Below are positions 12,162-25,190 of a stretch of DNA of 64,000 nt, one piece after another. The DNA is from Sorex araneus (Eukaryota; Chordata; Mammalia; Eulipotyphla; Soricidae). Below the pieces are notes generated by a model, which was not told where the DNA came from, ran no database searches, and was given only the letters and a program-made list of their open reading frames with translations. The position numbers were made by a program, and so were the translations under genes. Location of the stretch: positions 190,770,972 through 190,834,971 of the forward strand of contig NC_073303.1 of the NCBI RefSeq assembly GCF_027595985.1, read 5' to 3'. Each line of letters opens with the position of its first letter. Position 1 is the stretch's first letter.

Positions 12162-12395
12162 TATCACTATCACTATCATCCAGCTGATCGTCGATTTGCT
12201 CGAGCAGACCCAGTAACATCTCCATTCATCCTAGCCCTGAGATTTTAGAAGTCTCTCTTTACTCGCCCTTCCCAACGATACTGCATTAGAGGCTCTTTCA
12301 GGGTTAGGACAATGAGATCCATCATTGTTACTGTATTTGGCATATAAATACACCACGGGGAGCTTGCCAGGCCCTCCTGTGCAGGCAGGAAACTA
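12162..12395 (-). mobile_element. Diverged SINE B
   Basis: Starts with a CTATCACTATCACTATCATCC tail, then CGATTTGCTCGAGCAGACC and AGTAACATCTCC, an unrelated or scrambled stretch near 12,225-12,325, then GTTACTGTATTTGGCATATAAATAC and GCTTGCCAGGC. The head is missing. Confidence 0.7.
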
Positions 12396-12399
12396 AAAA

Positions 12400-14876
12400 A
12401 AAGATGCCCCTTACTCATATCAACCATGAATGTCTGATAGTTTCATGTTTACTGTGAGTCTTTGGGATATGTGTTGTCGATGTTTGCCTCAGTACTTGTC
12501 ACTGCCATCTTGCATGATAATAAAAATACAGTCTCCTTGTTAAAGGTTGTACAATTCAAATACTTCAGTTCCCAGAGAAAGTCAGGAAATAAATGTGACG
12601 AACACTCACGTTGATCCTGCAATGGAGACTGAACACAAGAGAGGTTTGAATAGGGGAAGTTGGTTTGCTGTCAAGTCCAGTAAAATGAGGAGATGTTTGT
12701 TGATGAGCTGTGTTCCCTGCTGAGAGAGTAGTTTGAATTTGGACAAAATAATACGCTGCTTTGATTTCTCCTTGGCTGTGTGATTGCTCCTCGATGCGCT
12801 CTAATTTGAACCTTGTAGAGGTCATCTGTACCTCTGTCATCTCTCATACTCTCCACTTCCATGAATCATACTTCACACTGCCAGGATGGCCACCCAGAAG
12901 TCCTGTTTATGTAGGATTTGGCTTCTACGAGGCGGTTCATGCTAAGTCCTGAACAGCTGAATCGGGATTTCCACAATGGTCCCCTGTTTATTTCTGGGCA
13001 TGGAGGGAAATATGAGCATCTATAAGACCTAATGAGCATCTGGAAGCTCATCTGCTGGAATTCTCCTCTGACTGCAGTGAGGGGAACCGTGCTCCCTGTG
13101 CTCCTAGGGACACACATTTTTTAGAGTATCTTCTTAATGGAAAATAATGACTGAGTCAGGAAAGTCAATCTACATATGAATGAGGATGTGGAGCCCGAGA
13201 GGATCCGGATGTAAGTTATTTGTCATTTGACATCTTGCCTATTCCTTCTCTTGCAATTTGATTTGTAATCTGACATATAACCGCTAAAATGTTTTTTTTA
13301 AAAAATCCAAAAGGAGCCTCATTGTCTAAATCAATAATGATGATGCTTTAAGACATGGGAAGATTGTGAAATATTTTGAAAGGGTGAGACAAGATTGTTG
13401 AATAGCCCCTGGATGGATTGGGAAGCCTTGGGAGGTGATGTGACCTTTTAAAAGTCTGTACCTTCATTTGTGATTTCTGATCCTTCGCAGTTCTCTAGAG
13501 ACAAAAGTTCAAAAGTTAAGTTGCAGAAACTTATAAATATGTAAATCAGTCCTGCTCACCAAAACATAAATTGTGTTCCAGGGAATGTAGGTGAAGATTA
13601 GCCTATGGATGATAAGTTTCATACTAATCCATACATTCATTTCCACATTTCTACAGCAAATATGAGGTCCTTTGAAATCTTTGAATCTATGCTAGCATCT
13701 CATTGTTCCTTTATTAATTAAGGAGTGAGGATCTTTGACACATAATCCACTTTAGTTTTGCATGAGAGTCTTATTCTTTTCTATTTTAAAATTCATCTAT
13801 TGATTTAAACATACACATGGTTAGGTGAAGCATTGTTTTCTGCAACCCAGAGTGATGTTTCCAGTGGAAAAGTTGATTCCCACCCAAAGAGAAGTAGGGT
13901 CCTGTAGGTGACTAATGTGAGGTGGGTAGAGAAGAGGCAGCCTGGGGAAGGGTATCTACTGCTTCCTTCTCTACTCAATCACCCAGAGAAGTACTTGGGG
14001 AAATCCAGGATTGGTAAGAATTTCCTTTGAGACCCTGTGTGGTACAGACCTGAAGTCTCATCACCCTTTGAGGTGTCCATCAAACTGCCCCTGAGGTTTC
14101 ATTCGTTCTACCAGCCATGGGAAATGATTCCTGCTCTAGATGTCTCAGGGAGTCCTGGAGCCCAGGCTGAATTCTTCTTTGCAGGAAAGTCAGTCCTAAA
14201 CTTTAGCCAGATTTCCAGGTCTACTGCCTTCCCTCACAGAAAAGAATTACAGACGGAGATAAGGAGTGAAGCAAAATAAATTTATTTGGAAAATAAGTGG
14301 ATGGGGAGAGGGAGGGGGGCTATACTCAAGAGAGAACATGGGTTTCTTCAGGGTGTAAGATGACTGTAGTACAGCTGTGAATTTCCAAGATGAAGAATCC
14401 ATAACATAAAAAAAGAAAGTTGACATCTTAACATCTCGGGCAGATGGGGGCAAAGGTACCTTATGTAAGAAAGAACACATCACAGATGTAGACAAAAGAG
14501 GCCCGAGAATAAGAAAGTCTGTGTGGAGAGATGCAGGCAGATGCGTGTCTATGCTTCTGCCAAGTTTGTTTATGTACAGCAGTTTTAAACTGACCCCCAC
14601 CCAAAACTCTGTTACTAGGGTGACTGCTGTGGAAAGATCCTGGAGTTGCTGATGGTCTTTTTTTTTAAATTCTTAACATGGGTTTTGTTCCAGCAGTAAA
14701 GATTCCTTTTCCATAGAATCCAGCCTCTGGACCCAGTATTTCACAACTCAATGATTTTCTAGCATTCTCTAGATAGGTCCTGTTTCTCAAAAGCCTTGTC
14801 CATGCCTTTGGGCTGCCTTAGGCTCTCAAGAGTGTTTCTCCTAACATACGTTACCAGAGTCCCTTATGTCTCTGCC
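12400..14876. other. Intergenic sequence, no gene recognised
   Basis: Several short frames at 12,560-13,120 and 14,037-14,600 lack signatures. The stretch around 14,230-14,290 (GAATTACAGACGG...AATAAATTTATTT) has an LTR-like look on the minus strand, but I cannot name a family. Confidence 0.4.
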
Positions 14877-15124
14877 TACAGTAGCACTGAAGCACTGTCA
14901 GCCCGTTGTTCATCGATTTGCTCGAGCAGACACCAGTAACGTCTCCATTGTGAGACTTGTTACTGTTTTTTACATATCAAATATGCCACAGGTAGCTTGC
15001 CAGGGTCTGCCTTGCGGGCAGGATACTCTCAGTAGCTTTTCTTCTCTGAGAGGGACGGAGGAATCAAACCCAGGTGGACTGCATGCAAGAAAAATGCCCT
15101 ACCCACTGTGCTGTCACTCCAGAC
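14877..15124 (-). mobile_element. SINE B
   Basis: Full minus-strand copy from a CAGTAGCACTGAAGCACTGTC tail to a GCTGTCACTCCAGACC head. It directly abuts an L1 3' end in the same orientation (15,125-15,440). Confidence 0.88.
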
Positions 15125-15440
15125 CAGTTACAACCATACCATGATCAAACACCCATCCCTCCACCAGTGCACATTCCCCACCACTAATCTCCCCAGTATA
15201 CCCTCCTTTGCTATCCTCCCTCATGTCCTCTCCATGGCAGACAATCTCCCCCATAATCTCTCTCTACTTTTCGGCATTATGGTTTGTAATACAGATACTG
15301 AGAGGTTACCATGTTTGGTCCTTTATCTACTTCCATACACATCTCCCATCCTGACTGCTCTCTTCAACCATCATTTTCTTAGTGATCCCTTCTCTATTCT
15401 AGCTGCCTTCTCTCCCCACTCATGAGGCAGTGGTGTCCAA
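15125..15440 (-). mobile_element. L1 3' end, minus orientation
   Basis: Contains CACCCATCCCTCCACCAGTGC, CCACTAATCTCCCCAGTAT and ATTATGGTTTGTAATACAGATACTGAGAGGTTACCATG, the reverse complement of the L1 3' UTR. Confidence 0.75.
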
Positions 15441-16139
15441 CTATGGTGGATGCTACTTGTTTCAAGTAACATTCACCAGTGTTGCACCAGGATGACCATG
15501 AAAGGCAGCCTTTCCTTGGCCATGGGGGCACAGTCCAGTGGCACAAGACTTTGGTACCAATGGTTTTAGAGGAAAATGGATCTACAGGAGATCTGTAGAT
15601 GAAGAGAGGTTTTATCCAAAACAGATGGAGTTAAGATCAATCACAGAGTCATTGGTACCAAAGTCTGCTTACAATAGTGATTTATAAAACAGTTATGTGA
15701 CAGGAGTAAGATGAAGAAAGGGCAACATAATACTATCGGACATATGGCTTTAATGAATATCAAAAGGCCACCATGAGAGACAGATGCGACTTTCTACAAC
15801 TTAGAAGATTTATGTCCCCCCCTCAGAGAAGAGGGTGGGAGAAAGAGGGACTTGCAAATTGAAATGTTTCCTGAAGTAAATTCTATATCACATCACTGTT
15901 AGCTGATACATGCCCTTAAGTATAGCGTTTGTTTAAGATTTTAATAAACTTAAGCCAAGTTTTGTTGTTACTCAATTTTGTCTTTGCCTTAAAGATTTTA
16001 GTGTGGTGACTATATTTCCCCTCAATTAACTGCAGCATTATTCTACTTGCAATGTGACAAGGATGCTCATTCCATTGAGATGCGAGGGGATAGGTCACTG
16101 TCTCCCTCTCTCATTTGAATACATAGTCTAGATGAATCT
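15441..16139. other. Unique intergenic sequence
   Basis: No gene or clear repeat is recognised. Confidence 0.45.
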
Positions 16140-16392
16140 ATAGCACTATAACATTGTCGTCTTCTTGTTCATTGATTTAGCTCAAGCGGACATCAGTAAC
16201 ATTTCCATTGTGAGACTCGTTGTTACTGTTTTTGGCATGTCAAATACACCATGGGTAGCTTGCCAGGCTCTGCCCTGCAGGCGGGATACTCTCAGTAGCT
16301 TGCCAGGATCTCTGAGAGGGACACAGGAATCGAACCTGGGCCGGTTGCATGCAAGGCAAATGCCCTACCCGATGTGCTATCTCTCCAGCCCC
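16140..16392 (-). mobile_element. SINE B
   Basis: Complete order of SINE B blocks on the minus strand, ending with the head GCTATCTCTCCAGCCCC. Confidence 0.9.
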
Positions 16393-17325
16393 TGATGATG
16401 AATCTGTGGGTGACAGAAATGGCACAGTGTGTTTTCCTAAGAGGTATTTTCTTGTAATAATTTGACTTTAGGATCCAACTACTATATTGTAAGGATCCCA
16501 AGCAGGTTAGAGAGAGGCCAGAGATAACAATGTGCCAAAAAAGAAAATTCATAGCCTCAGATGAACTCCTAGCTAGTAGTCGACATAGAATTCTGAGTCT
16601 TATGGTTGGATTATTGGGAAATGGTTATTCGGGTCCTTAATTGAGCTTCTCTGATACTTTATGGAGCAGAGGTGAGCTTCTCCTGTAAAGTCCTGTGCAA
16701 ACCACAGATTTGTGAGTTAAGAAAGTAGTTACTGTCCTTCCAATCACTGTATTGGTAGATTGTTCAAAGTGATAAGACAACCAACATGCCAACTACATCA
16801 GGTATCTGAAAATTTGCATTTCGAATATTCCAACGAAAGGGAAATTGCCTCATTTTTAAATATAAGGGAATGTCTTCAAGGCATAAGTTTATCCACTTGA
16901 AGTGGGAAATTATGACTAATGAGAAATCCATGGAGCTTGGTCTTCTTGTTTCAGCTGGAGTTTAATGCTAGCTTTGTGATTAGAGTCACAAAAGCAAAAT
17001 CAGAATTGTTTGTAATCACTGTTACTGTTCATGAATAAATATTTACATGGCAAACTCTCGTGTGTGTTCTCGGGTGGGGGTGTATCCTCGGTGGGGCTTG
17101 TGTTATTCACTACAATGTATGCTTTGGCTCATCTCATTCTTACTGGCTCAGGATGCAGTGAAAGATCACTGGCCTGATCCTCAAGTGTGCTTGCAGCAGA
17201 TTCTTCATCTCTGTCCAATATTAATCCCAGTGTAATCATCTTTTCTTTCTAAATTAAAGACTCTTTGCCAAACTGATAACTGCAATTTTTTTTTCAATGC
17301 CTTTAGCAATCTCATTTGGCTTGGT
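16393..17325. other. Unique intergenic sequence
   Basis: AT-rich, with no supported gene or repeat. Confidence 0.45.
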
Positions 17326-17430
17326 TTTATTTTAGGGCCACACCCGGTAGTGTGTGGAGTCACACTAAAGTTCAGGAGTCACTCTTGGTGGTACTCTCAG
17401 GGACCGTGCAATGCATGGAATCAAATCAAT
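17326..17430 (-). mobile_element. SINE A relic
   Basis: GGGCCACACCCGGTAGTG, then TTCAGGAGTCACTCTTGGTGGTACT and GGGACCGTGCAATGCATGG. The head side is lost. Confidence 0.5.
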
Positions 17431-17531
17431 CCATCAATTCATCTGTCTATCTAACATTTTGATGGTGGGGGTATTACATAAAACAGCGCTACGAGTTTAC
17501 CCCTTTCATTTTCAGTTTTGAGAGTACAGTT

Positions 17532-17730
17532 TAGGGGCAGGAGAGATGGTACAACGAGGAAGGCGTCTGCCTTGCATGTGTCTGACTCAGATTCAGTCCC
17601 CAGGACCAGATATGTCCCCCACCAGAACCCCACCAGGAGTGATCCCTGAGCACAGAACCAGGAGTCAGCCCTGAATCAACACCAGTGGTCTTGCCCACTC
17701 CATCACCCAATAAAAGAATAAATTTTATAG
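17532..17730 (+). mobile_element. SINE A, moderately old
   Basis: Plus-strand head AGGGGCAGGAGAGATGGTAC, TGCCTTGCATG, then CACCAGGAGTGATCCCTGAGCAC and CAGGAGTCAGCCCTGA in the usual order. Confidence 0.65.
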
Positions 17731-17918
17731 AAGTAAGTGCATTCCTCTGTTGCACAACCATGACTGCTATCCATGCTCATCACCTCACAAGAAGGTCTAT
17801 GTCTTTTAAATATTAACTTCCATTCTTTCCATTCCCTGGCTTTTCGTAACTACAGTTCTTTCTCTCTATGAATTTGCTTATCGTTAGCATATCCAGAGAG
17901 AGAGAGAGAGTATAAAAG

Positions 17919-18125
17919 CCAAAGAGCAAGAGAGATCTTATTAGGTAAGATCTTAAGGTTCTTGCCTAATATCCCACCGACCCTTGTTCACGTTCCTGGC
18001 ACCACACATGATTTCCAAGCACTGCCATGGGTCACACCCACCTGAGTACAGAGCCAGAAGTTGCCCTGAGCACCATCAGGTGTAACTTCAACCCCCCCCC
18101 CCCGCCCTGACCTGGAAGAAAAACC
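17919..18125 (+). mobile_element. Old SINE A with C-rich junction
   Basis: Head-like AGCAAGAGAGATC...TTGCC, then TTCCTGGCACCACAC, CAGAGCCAGAAGTTGCCCTGAGCACC and a run of C before an A-rich end. Confidence 0.5.
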
Positions 18126-18490
18126 TATTTAAGTATATAATATAAGAAAAATCACAGAGTATTTGACCACCTTGACTTGCTTATTTAACTTAATGTAATC
18201 ACTTTATCATGTTGTAGCATGTGTCAGAATTTTATTCTTTTCAGCAGTTACATTACTGTGAAGCTCATTTAGTCCCCAAGTAAGTCTTCGGGTCACATAT
18301 GTGAAATCTGCATGTGAAACTCCCAGTGCCTATGAAGTCATGCATTTTTAACAGCTTTCAGGTTCCTTAGGGTGGCCGGATGTCCTATGTCCAGGCTGTG
18401 CCCCACTCTGCTTCTTCACTACTTCCTGTGTTCATCGTTCTTGGTCTTCTCTGGCCTCTATGGGCTGTGGTTCTCTCCTTCCACACCCAC

Positions 18491-18529
<39 letters not shown>

Positions 18530-19050
18530 ACTCTCTCTCAAAGTGCCCTTCTGTCCCCCTCGTCTGTCACTGCTGCTCTGTGTCCCATCACATCACAGCC
18601 CTCTGTCTCCTTGTCCCTCTGTTGTTGTTTTCTTTACATTGAGGCCATATGGGTCAAACAGCTGTGTTCCTGCCACCAGCCCATGCACAGGTGAGGGGTC
18701 AGGGACAGGCTGCCATCCAGCTGGGCTAGTCTCAAAAACAGGGTTGCGTGACATGTTTTCCTCTTTCAAGAGGAAACTGTTTCCACCCTTCGTCATTTCC
18801 ACTCTCCATCTGACTGGCTAGCTGTCATGTTGGTGAGACTTAAAATGACCCGTGTTCCAGAGCTGGAGGGTGTGTGCTGAAATGTGTTGAGCATGAAACC
18901 CTGAATGGTATTGAATTGTATGTAAACTACCAACAGTAGTATACCACCAGCGTCTAAAACAAAGGAATACAAATAAATGAAACGATCAATTGTATTAACT
19001 ACATTACCTGGCGTTTCTCCCCTCGCCACCCTTCCCCCTTCCCCCTACAG
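18126..19050. other. Intergenic sequence with a (CT)n tract
   Basis: A (CT)n run sits at about 18,497-18,526. Overlapping frames at 18,370-18,820 owe their length to that tract and carry no domain. Confidence 0.5.
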
Positions 19051-19580
19051 CATAAAAGTGAAACAAAATTTCACCCCAATGATAGTTATTTTTGCATCCA
19101 TCAGCTTTAATCCCTGCTTGAAATTCTTTGGGGTACACACCCAGAAGAGGAATTAATAAATGGTATGGCAATTTTGGCTTAGTTTCTTGGATTGCCACCA
19201 TCCTAAAGAAGATGTCCCTGGAAAGAGAAGCAGCCTCGAAATGAATATGCTATTTTGTAATTTTAAAAAAAAGGATCATGTGGGTTTTCTTTTCCTCCTA
19301 GTTACTGGGTTTCATCCATGTTATGTTAATGTTTGACATGAGCAAATTGACACTAGACCAGTCCACTACCACCGGTCAAAGACCACATTCTCATTAGTTT
19401 CCACTTCTGGTTAACTTCGTTTCCCACCATACCTTGAAATGAATTTTCCCTTCCAGAGGAAAGAAAACAAAACCGCTTTTGTGAAGATCTGAACATCTGC
19501 TAAGTTCTCCACATGTGGGAATTGATGTGTGCCCGTGTATCCTCACACTGTCCCAAGCAGCAGATTTTAACATTCTCACT
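19051..19580 (-). mobile_element. Possible old L1 3' ORF2 relic
   Basis: GGGGTACACACCCAGAAGAGG, then GGTATGGCAATTTTGG and GGATTGCCACCATCCTAAAG, look like the reverse complement of the L1 region encoding the [12 protein letters not shown] stretch. Heavily diverged. Confidence 0.35.
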
Positions 19581-19644
19581 AACAACCTAGTTTAGAATTG
19601 TATTAGGCAGGATTCTCTAGAGAAACAAAAGCAAAATCTATAGT

Positions 19645-19713
19645 TGTGTGTGTGTGTGTGTGTGTGTGTGTGACAGAGAGAGAGAAAGAGAGAGAGAGAC
19701 AGAGAGAGAGAGA
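19645..19713. repeat. (TG)n followed by (GA)n
   Basis: A TG run to about 19,671, then GA-rich to 19,713. Simple sequence. Confidence 0.95.
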
Positions 19714-19803
19714 GGAGTACAGAATAGGCTTACATGGTTGTTCAGGCTATAAACTCAATTGAAAGGATTGCCTTATGGTCTAGACACCCAGCAAAGAACT
19801 GAT

Positions 19804-19976
19804 TTTTTTTTCTTTTTGGGTCACACCTGGCGATGCACAGGGGTTACTCCTGGCTCTGCACTCAGGAATTACCCCTGGCGGTGCTCAGGGGACCATATGG
19901 GACCCTGGGAATCGAAAACCCGGGTCGGCTGCTTGCAAGGCAAACGCTCTACCCGCTGTGCTATTGCTCCAGCCCT
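19804..19976 (-). mobile_element. SINE A with 13-bp target-site duplication
   Basis: Near-consensus minus-strand copy. GCAAAGAACTGAT repeats exactly at 19,791-19,803 and 19,977-19,989, so the insertion is well delimited and fairly young. Confidence 0.95.
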
Positions 19977-19989
19977 GCAAAGAACTGAT

Positions 19990-21237
19990 ATTGTAGCCAA
20001 GGGAAGTTCTGCAGTGGGTGAGCTTCCAATTTCCTTTCGGGGGGGTCAGTCTTTTTGCTTCAGGTCTTCAACTGATTGGATAAGATCCACCCATACTTTG
20101 GTGACTATTCTGCTTTACTCAAAGTCTACCTTTTTAGATCTCATCTAAAAATAATATACCTTCACATTGACACCCAAATTTGTTCACCCAAATATCTGCG
20201 TGCTGTGGTGTACCCAAGTTGATATATAAAATGAAGTGTTCATCTTTCACTTCATAACAACAACAACAACAGCAACAACAAGAAGATGGATTTACAAAAA
20301 GTTTCTCTAATTGAAATTCTAAATGGAAAGTCTGCAATTTCACTGCTTCATCATTTCCTAATCTCTGCTGTCTATTATCTATTGGGCGGGTTTTATAGTG
20401 TCCAAAAATTAGTGGTGCATGTCTCCAAATGTTTTTGAGCATAGATTTTAATCTTAACAATTGAGTGTCATTGTCCCTAAAGCTTGGGTCAAGATTTATT
20501 GTTTTTAATATTCATCCAGTATCCCCTATCATCATCCAAGGGAAATTCAGTGTTCAGCAATTACGAATAAGCAGCCTCTGAAGCCACATTTTAATGATTG
20601 CTTCCTTTCGGGGGTCACTAGCTTGACCTTGACGCTTTCGATCAGATTTCCATAGCGTCCTTGTTGCAAGCAATTGCAACAGCTCCGTTCCACCCGAAGT
20701 CCAAAACAGTTTAAGAAGCCATTTTTATTTTACCTCTTCTTGACATTCCTAAAAGAAATTTCTGTCTTAAGCTTATTTTCACCTCTTTGTACTTTGAACA
20801 AGTACACTTGTTGCTACTGTGTTTCTAGGACTACCATTCTTAGCCTAGCCCAATCCCACCCACTGCTCAGGGCGTAGGTCAAATTCCTTTTCCTCCACTA
20901 AGTATTTCTCAAGCATCCCAGTCTATATTACTCTCTTGCCCAGTTTATCTTTGCTTTTCACTGTGGGAAGCAAGGCATAGCTATATTTAGTTGCCTTTCA
21001 GTAATTTTATCTGAAGTGAACTTTCCAAAGCACACAAAAAGTGAAGATTCCCATTCTTTTGTTCCACTCGCCTTTCCCTGAGAAATAAAGTGCATCAATA
21101 AACTCTGGTAGTGAGCGATAACTTGGAACTATTTTCAAAATATGGATAAAATTAAACATCTCCTGATCTTAGCTCACATTGAGATCAGTCCTGTTGTTTC
21201 TAGACTCTGAGCTGGGTCTGCGCTGATGATTTCCATT
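19990..21237. other. Intergenic sequence 5' of the young L1
   Basis: Includes a short CAA-type repeat at about 20,257-20,282. No gene is recognised. Confidence 0.5.
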
Positions 21238-21252
21238 GGAAATTAGTGTTTT
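21238..21252. repeat. Left target-site duplication of the L1 insertion
   Basis: GGAAATTAGTGTTTT, repeated exactly at 25,191-25,205. Confidence 0.93.
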
Positions 21253-21253
21253 T

Positions 21254-24049
21254 AGAGCAGAAATTAATGACATCGAAACCAAAAAAACAATCCGAAAGAT
21301 CAATGAAACAAAGAGTTGGTTATTTGAGAAAATAAATAAGATTGATAAACCGCTAGCAAGTCTCACAAAGAAAGAAAGAGAGAAAACTCTAATAAATCGA
21401 ATCAGAAATGAAAAGGGGGACATCATAACAGAAACCAGTGAGATTCAAAAGATCATTAGAGACTACTTTGAAAGTCTTTATGCCACAAAAAAGGAGAACC
21501 TAAAAGAAATGGATGGATTCCTTGATTCCTACAATCTCCCAACACTGAAGAAAGAAGACCTGGAATACCTGAATAGACCCATCAATGTTAAGGAAATTGA
21601 AACGGTAATCAAAAACCTCCCCAAAAACAAAAGCCCAGGCCCAGATGGTTTCACTGGCGAATTCTTCCAAACATTTAAAGAAGACCTATTGCCTGTTTTC
21701 CTCAAACTTTTCCAGGAAATTGAAAAAACAGGAACTCTCCCAAACAGTTTCTATGAAGCACATATCTCCCTAATACCAAAAGCAAACAAAGACACCACTA
21801 AGAAAGAAAATTACAGACCAATTTCCCTGATGAACACCGATGCGAAGATCCTCAACAAAATACTAGCAAATAGGATCCAACAACTCATCAAAAAGATCAT
21901 ACATCACGACCAAGTGGGATTCATCCCAGGGATGCAAGGATGGTTTAACATTTGGAAATCAATCAACATAATCCAGCATATCAACAAAAGTAAAGATAAA
22001 AACCATATGATCATATCAATAGATGCAGAGAAAGCATTTGACAAGATCCAACATCCTTTCATGATGAAAACCCTCGCCAAAATGGGGTTTGGAGGAACTT
22101 TCCTCAAGATAGTCGAAGCCATCTATCACAAGCCAACGGCAAGCATTATCCTCAACGGGGAAAAACTAAGGGCCTTTCCTCTGAGATCGGGCACAAGACA
22201 AGGATGCCCACTCTCACCACTCCTCTTCAATATAGTACTGGAAGTACTTGCGATAGCTATTAGACAAGAAAAAGAGATTAAGGGCATCCAGATAGAAAGG
22301 GAAGAAATCAAACTCTCACTATTTGCAGACGACATGATACTATATCTAGAGAAGCCTAAAACCTCTACTAAGAAACTCTTAGAAACAATAGACTTATACA
22401 GTAAAGTTGCAGGCTACAAAATCAATACCCAAAAATCCATGGCCTTCATATATGCAAACAATGAGGCAGAGGAAAGGGACATGAAAAAAGCAATCCCATT
22501 CACAATCGTGCCCCAGAAAATCAGGTACCTCGGAATCAGCTTAACCAAGGAAGTAAAAGACCTTTACAAAGAAAACTACATAACGCTACTCCATGAAATT
22601 AAAGAGGACATGAGGAAATGGAAACATATACCCTGCTCGTGGATAGGGAGAATCAATGTTGTCAAAATGGCAATACTCCCTAAAGCGTTATACAGATTCA
22701 ATGCGATCCCTATAAATATACCCATGACATTCTTCAAAGAAATGGATCAAGCAATCCTAAAATTCATATGGAATAACAAACGTCCAAGGATAGCTAAAAC
22801 AATTCTTGGGAAAAAGATGATGGGAGGCATCACCATCCCCAACCTCAAACTTTACTACAAAGCAGTAACAATTAAAACAGCATGGTACTGGAACAAAGGC
22901 AGAGCCGTAGACCAATGGAACAGGGTGGAATATCCCTACACACAACCCCAAATGTATGACCATCTAATCTTTGATAAGGGAGCAAGAGATGTGAAGTGGA
23001 GCAAGGAAAGCCTCTTTAACAAATGGTGCTGGCACAACTGGACAACCACATGCAAAAAAATGGGTTTAGACCTTGACCTGACACCATGCACAAAAGTCAG
23101 ATCAAAATGGATTAAAGACCTCAACATTAGACCACAAACCATAAGGTACATTGAAGACAAGGTTGGCGAAACCCTCCACGATATTGAAGATAAAGGTATC
23201 TTCAAAGGTGACACGGAACTAAGCAATCTAGTAAAAACAGAGATCAACAAATGGGACTACATTAAACTAAAAAGCTTCTGCACCGCAAGAGATACAGTGA
23301 CCAGAATACAAAGACTATCCACAGAATGGGAAAGGATATTTACACAATACCCATCAGATAAGGGGTTGATATCAATGGTATATAAAGCACTGGTTGAACT
23401 CTACAAGAAGAAAACATCCAACCCCATCAAAAAATGGGGCGAAGAAATGAACAGAAACTTTACCAAGGAAGAAATACGAATGGCCAAAAGGCACATGAAA
23501 AAGTGCTCTGCATCACTAATCATCAGAGAGATGCAGATCAAAACAACTTTGAGATACCACCTCACACCACAGAGACTAGCACACATCCAAAAGAACAAAA
23601 GCAACCGCTGTTGGAGAGGATGTGGGGAGAAAGGGACCCTTCTTCACTGCTGGTGGGAATGCCGACTGGTTCAGCCCTTCTGGAAAACAATTTGGACGAC
23701 TCTCAAAAAATTAGATATTGAATTCCCATTTGACCCAGCAATACCACTGCTGGGAATATATCCCAGAGAGGCAAAAAAGTACAATCGAAACAACATCTGC
23801 ACATGTATGTTCATCGCAGCACTGTTTACAATAGCCAGAATCTGGAAAAAACCCGAATGCCCCAGAACGGATGACTGGTTGAGGAAACTTTGGTACATCT
23901 ATACAATGGAATACTATGCAGCTGTTAGAAAAAAGGAGGTCAAGAATTTTGTAGTTAAGTGGATGGGCATGAAAAGTTTCATGCTGAGTGAAATGAGTCA
24001 GAAAGAGAGAGACAGACATAGAAAGATTGCACTCATCTATGGTATTTAG
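21254..24049 (+). pseudogene. LINE-1 ORF2 protein, C-terminal 931 codons, open
   Basis: ORF2p of LINE-1 nicks target DNA and reverse-transcribes L1 RNA on it. This copy has lost the N-terminal endonuclease. It keeps an unbroken frame through the reverse transcriptase, including the [11 protein letters not shown] block, the IDAEKAFD block (first catalytic Asp) and [11 protein letters not shown] with the catalytic FADD at 22,322-22,333. The C-terminal Cys/His region ([18 protein letters not shown]) is intact, and the stop is at 24,047-24,049. Any frame start upstream of 21,254 lies in flanking DNA and is not an L1 start. The absence of stops over 931 codons points to recent insertion, but the truncated copy cannot be autonomous. 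Confidence 0.95.
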
Positions 24050-24529
24050 AATAACAGAGTGGGAGACTAACACCCAAGAACTGTAGAAATAAGTACCAGG
24101 AGGTTGACTCCATGGCTTCGAGGCTGCCCTCACGTTCCGGGGAAAGGTCAACACAGAGAATCGATCACCAACTACATTGTAGTCGAAGGCCATGTGGGGG
24201 AAGGGAGTTGCGGGCTGAATGAGGGCTAGAGACTGAGCACAGCGGCCACTCAACACCTTTATTGCAAACCACAACAGCTAATTAGAGAGAGAAAACAGAA
24301 GGGAATGCCTTGCCACAGTGGCAGGGTGGGGTGGGGGGGAGATGGGATTGGGGAGGGTGGGAGGGACACTGGGTTTACAGGTGGTGGAGAATGGGCACTG
24401 GTGAAGGGATGGGTTCCCAAACTTTGTATGAGGGAAGTATAAGCACAAAAGTGTATAAATCTGTAACTGTACCCTCACGGTGATTCTCTAATTAAAAATA
24501 AATAAATTTAAAATTAAAAAAAAAAAAAT

Positions 24530-25190
24530 AAAGAAACTCTGGTACATCTACACAATGGAATACTATGTAGCTGTCAGAAAACATGAAGTCATGAAATTTG
24601 CATATAAATGGATCAACATGGAAAGTATCATGTTGAGTGAAATGAGTCAGAAAGAAAGAGACAGACATAGAAAGATTGCACTCATATGTGGAATATAATG
24701 TAACTGAGAAGTACAAGTTGGCAATGATGCAACTTCTGGCAGATATCTCTCTGGACTTAGTAACTAAAATACTAAAATACAGAAACCCAAAACTGAGAGG
24801 CCGCTATGTGTGGTCACTCGGCCTCATACCTCTTCATCCTCAGCAATGGAAAACAGATTATCTAATGCTTCCTTTTCAGCAGGTCTGACTTTAGGGGAGA
24901 GACTCTCCAAACAATAATAGCGAGTTTTGTTGAAATATTGAATGCAATCAAAGTGAAAGTAAAGTGAAATTTATTAGTTACACAAGCGGGGGGGCTAAAG
25001 GTGGGGGGGTTAGGAGTGTGGGGGTGCGGGGTGGAGCTATACTGGGATTCTTGGTGGTGGAATATGTGCACTGGTGAAGGGATGGGTATTCGAGCATTGT
25101 ATAACTGAGATTTAAACCTGAAAACTTTGTAACTTTCCACATGGTGACTCAATAAAAAAATTAAAATTAAAAAAAAAAATAAAAAAATAA
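24530..25190 (+). mobile_element. Second L1 3' end inside the same insertion
   Basis: Starts at AAACTCTGGTACATCTACAC, homologous to 23,885-23,905 of the first L1, passes the end of ORF2 with a different 3' UTR (GTAACTGAGAAGTACAAG...), and ends GACTCAATAAAAAAATT plus an A-rich tail. The 3' UTR differs from the first element, so it belongs to another L1 subfamily rather than being a simple duplication. Confidence 0.85.

Larger units (their letters stand above)
21253..25190 (+). mobile_element. LINE-1 insertion, 5'-truncated, with a second L1 3' end attached
   Basis: A 3.9-kb insertion bounded by a perfect 15-bp duplication. It starts inside ORF2, so ORF1 and the endonuclease domain are absent. 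It runs through the reverse transcriptase and C-terminal regions to a 3' UTR and A-rich stretch near 24,510-24,530. A second, older-type L1 3' end follows (24,530-25,190) with its own A-rich tail just before the right duplication. Both parts lie inside one duplication pair, so they probably arrived in one event, by 3' transduction or by template switching between L1 RNAs. The second part contributes no open ORF2. Confidence 0.93.

Noticed and set aside
21254..24049. Active, autonomous LINE-1
   Set aside because: The frame is open, but the 5' UTR, ORF1 and the endonuclease domain are missing through 5' truncation.
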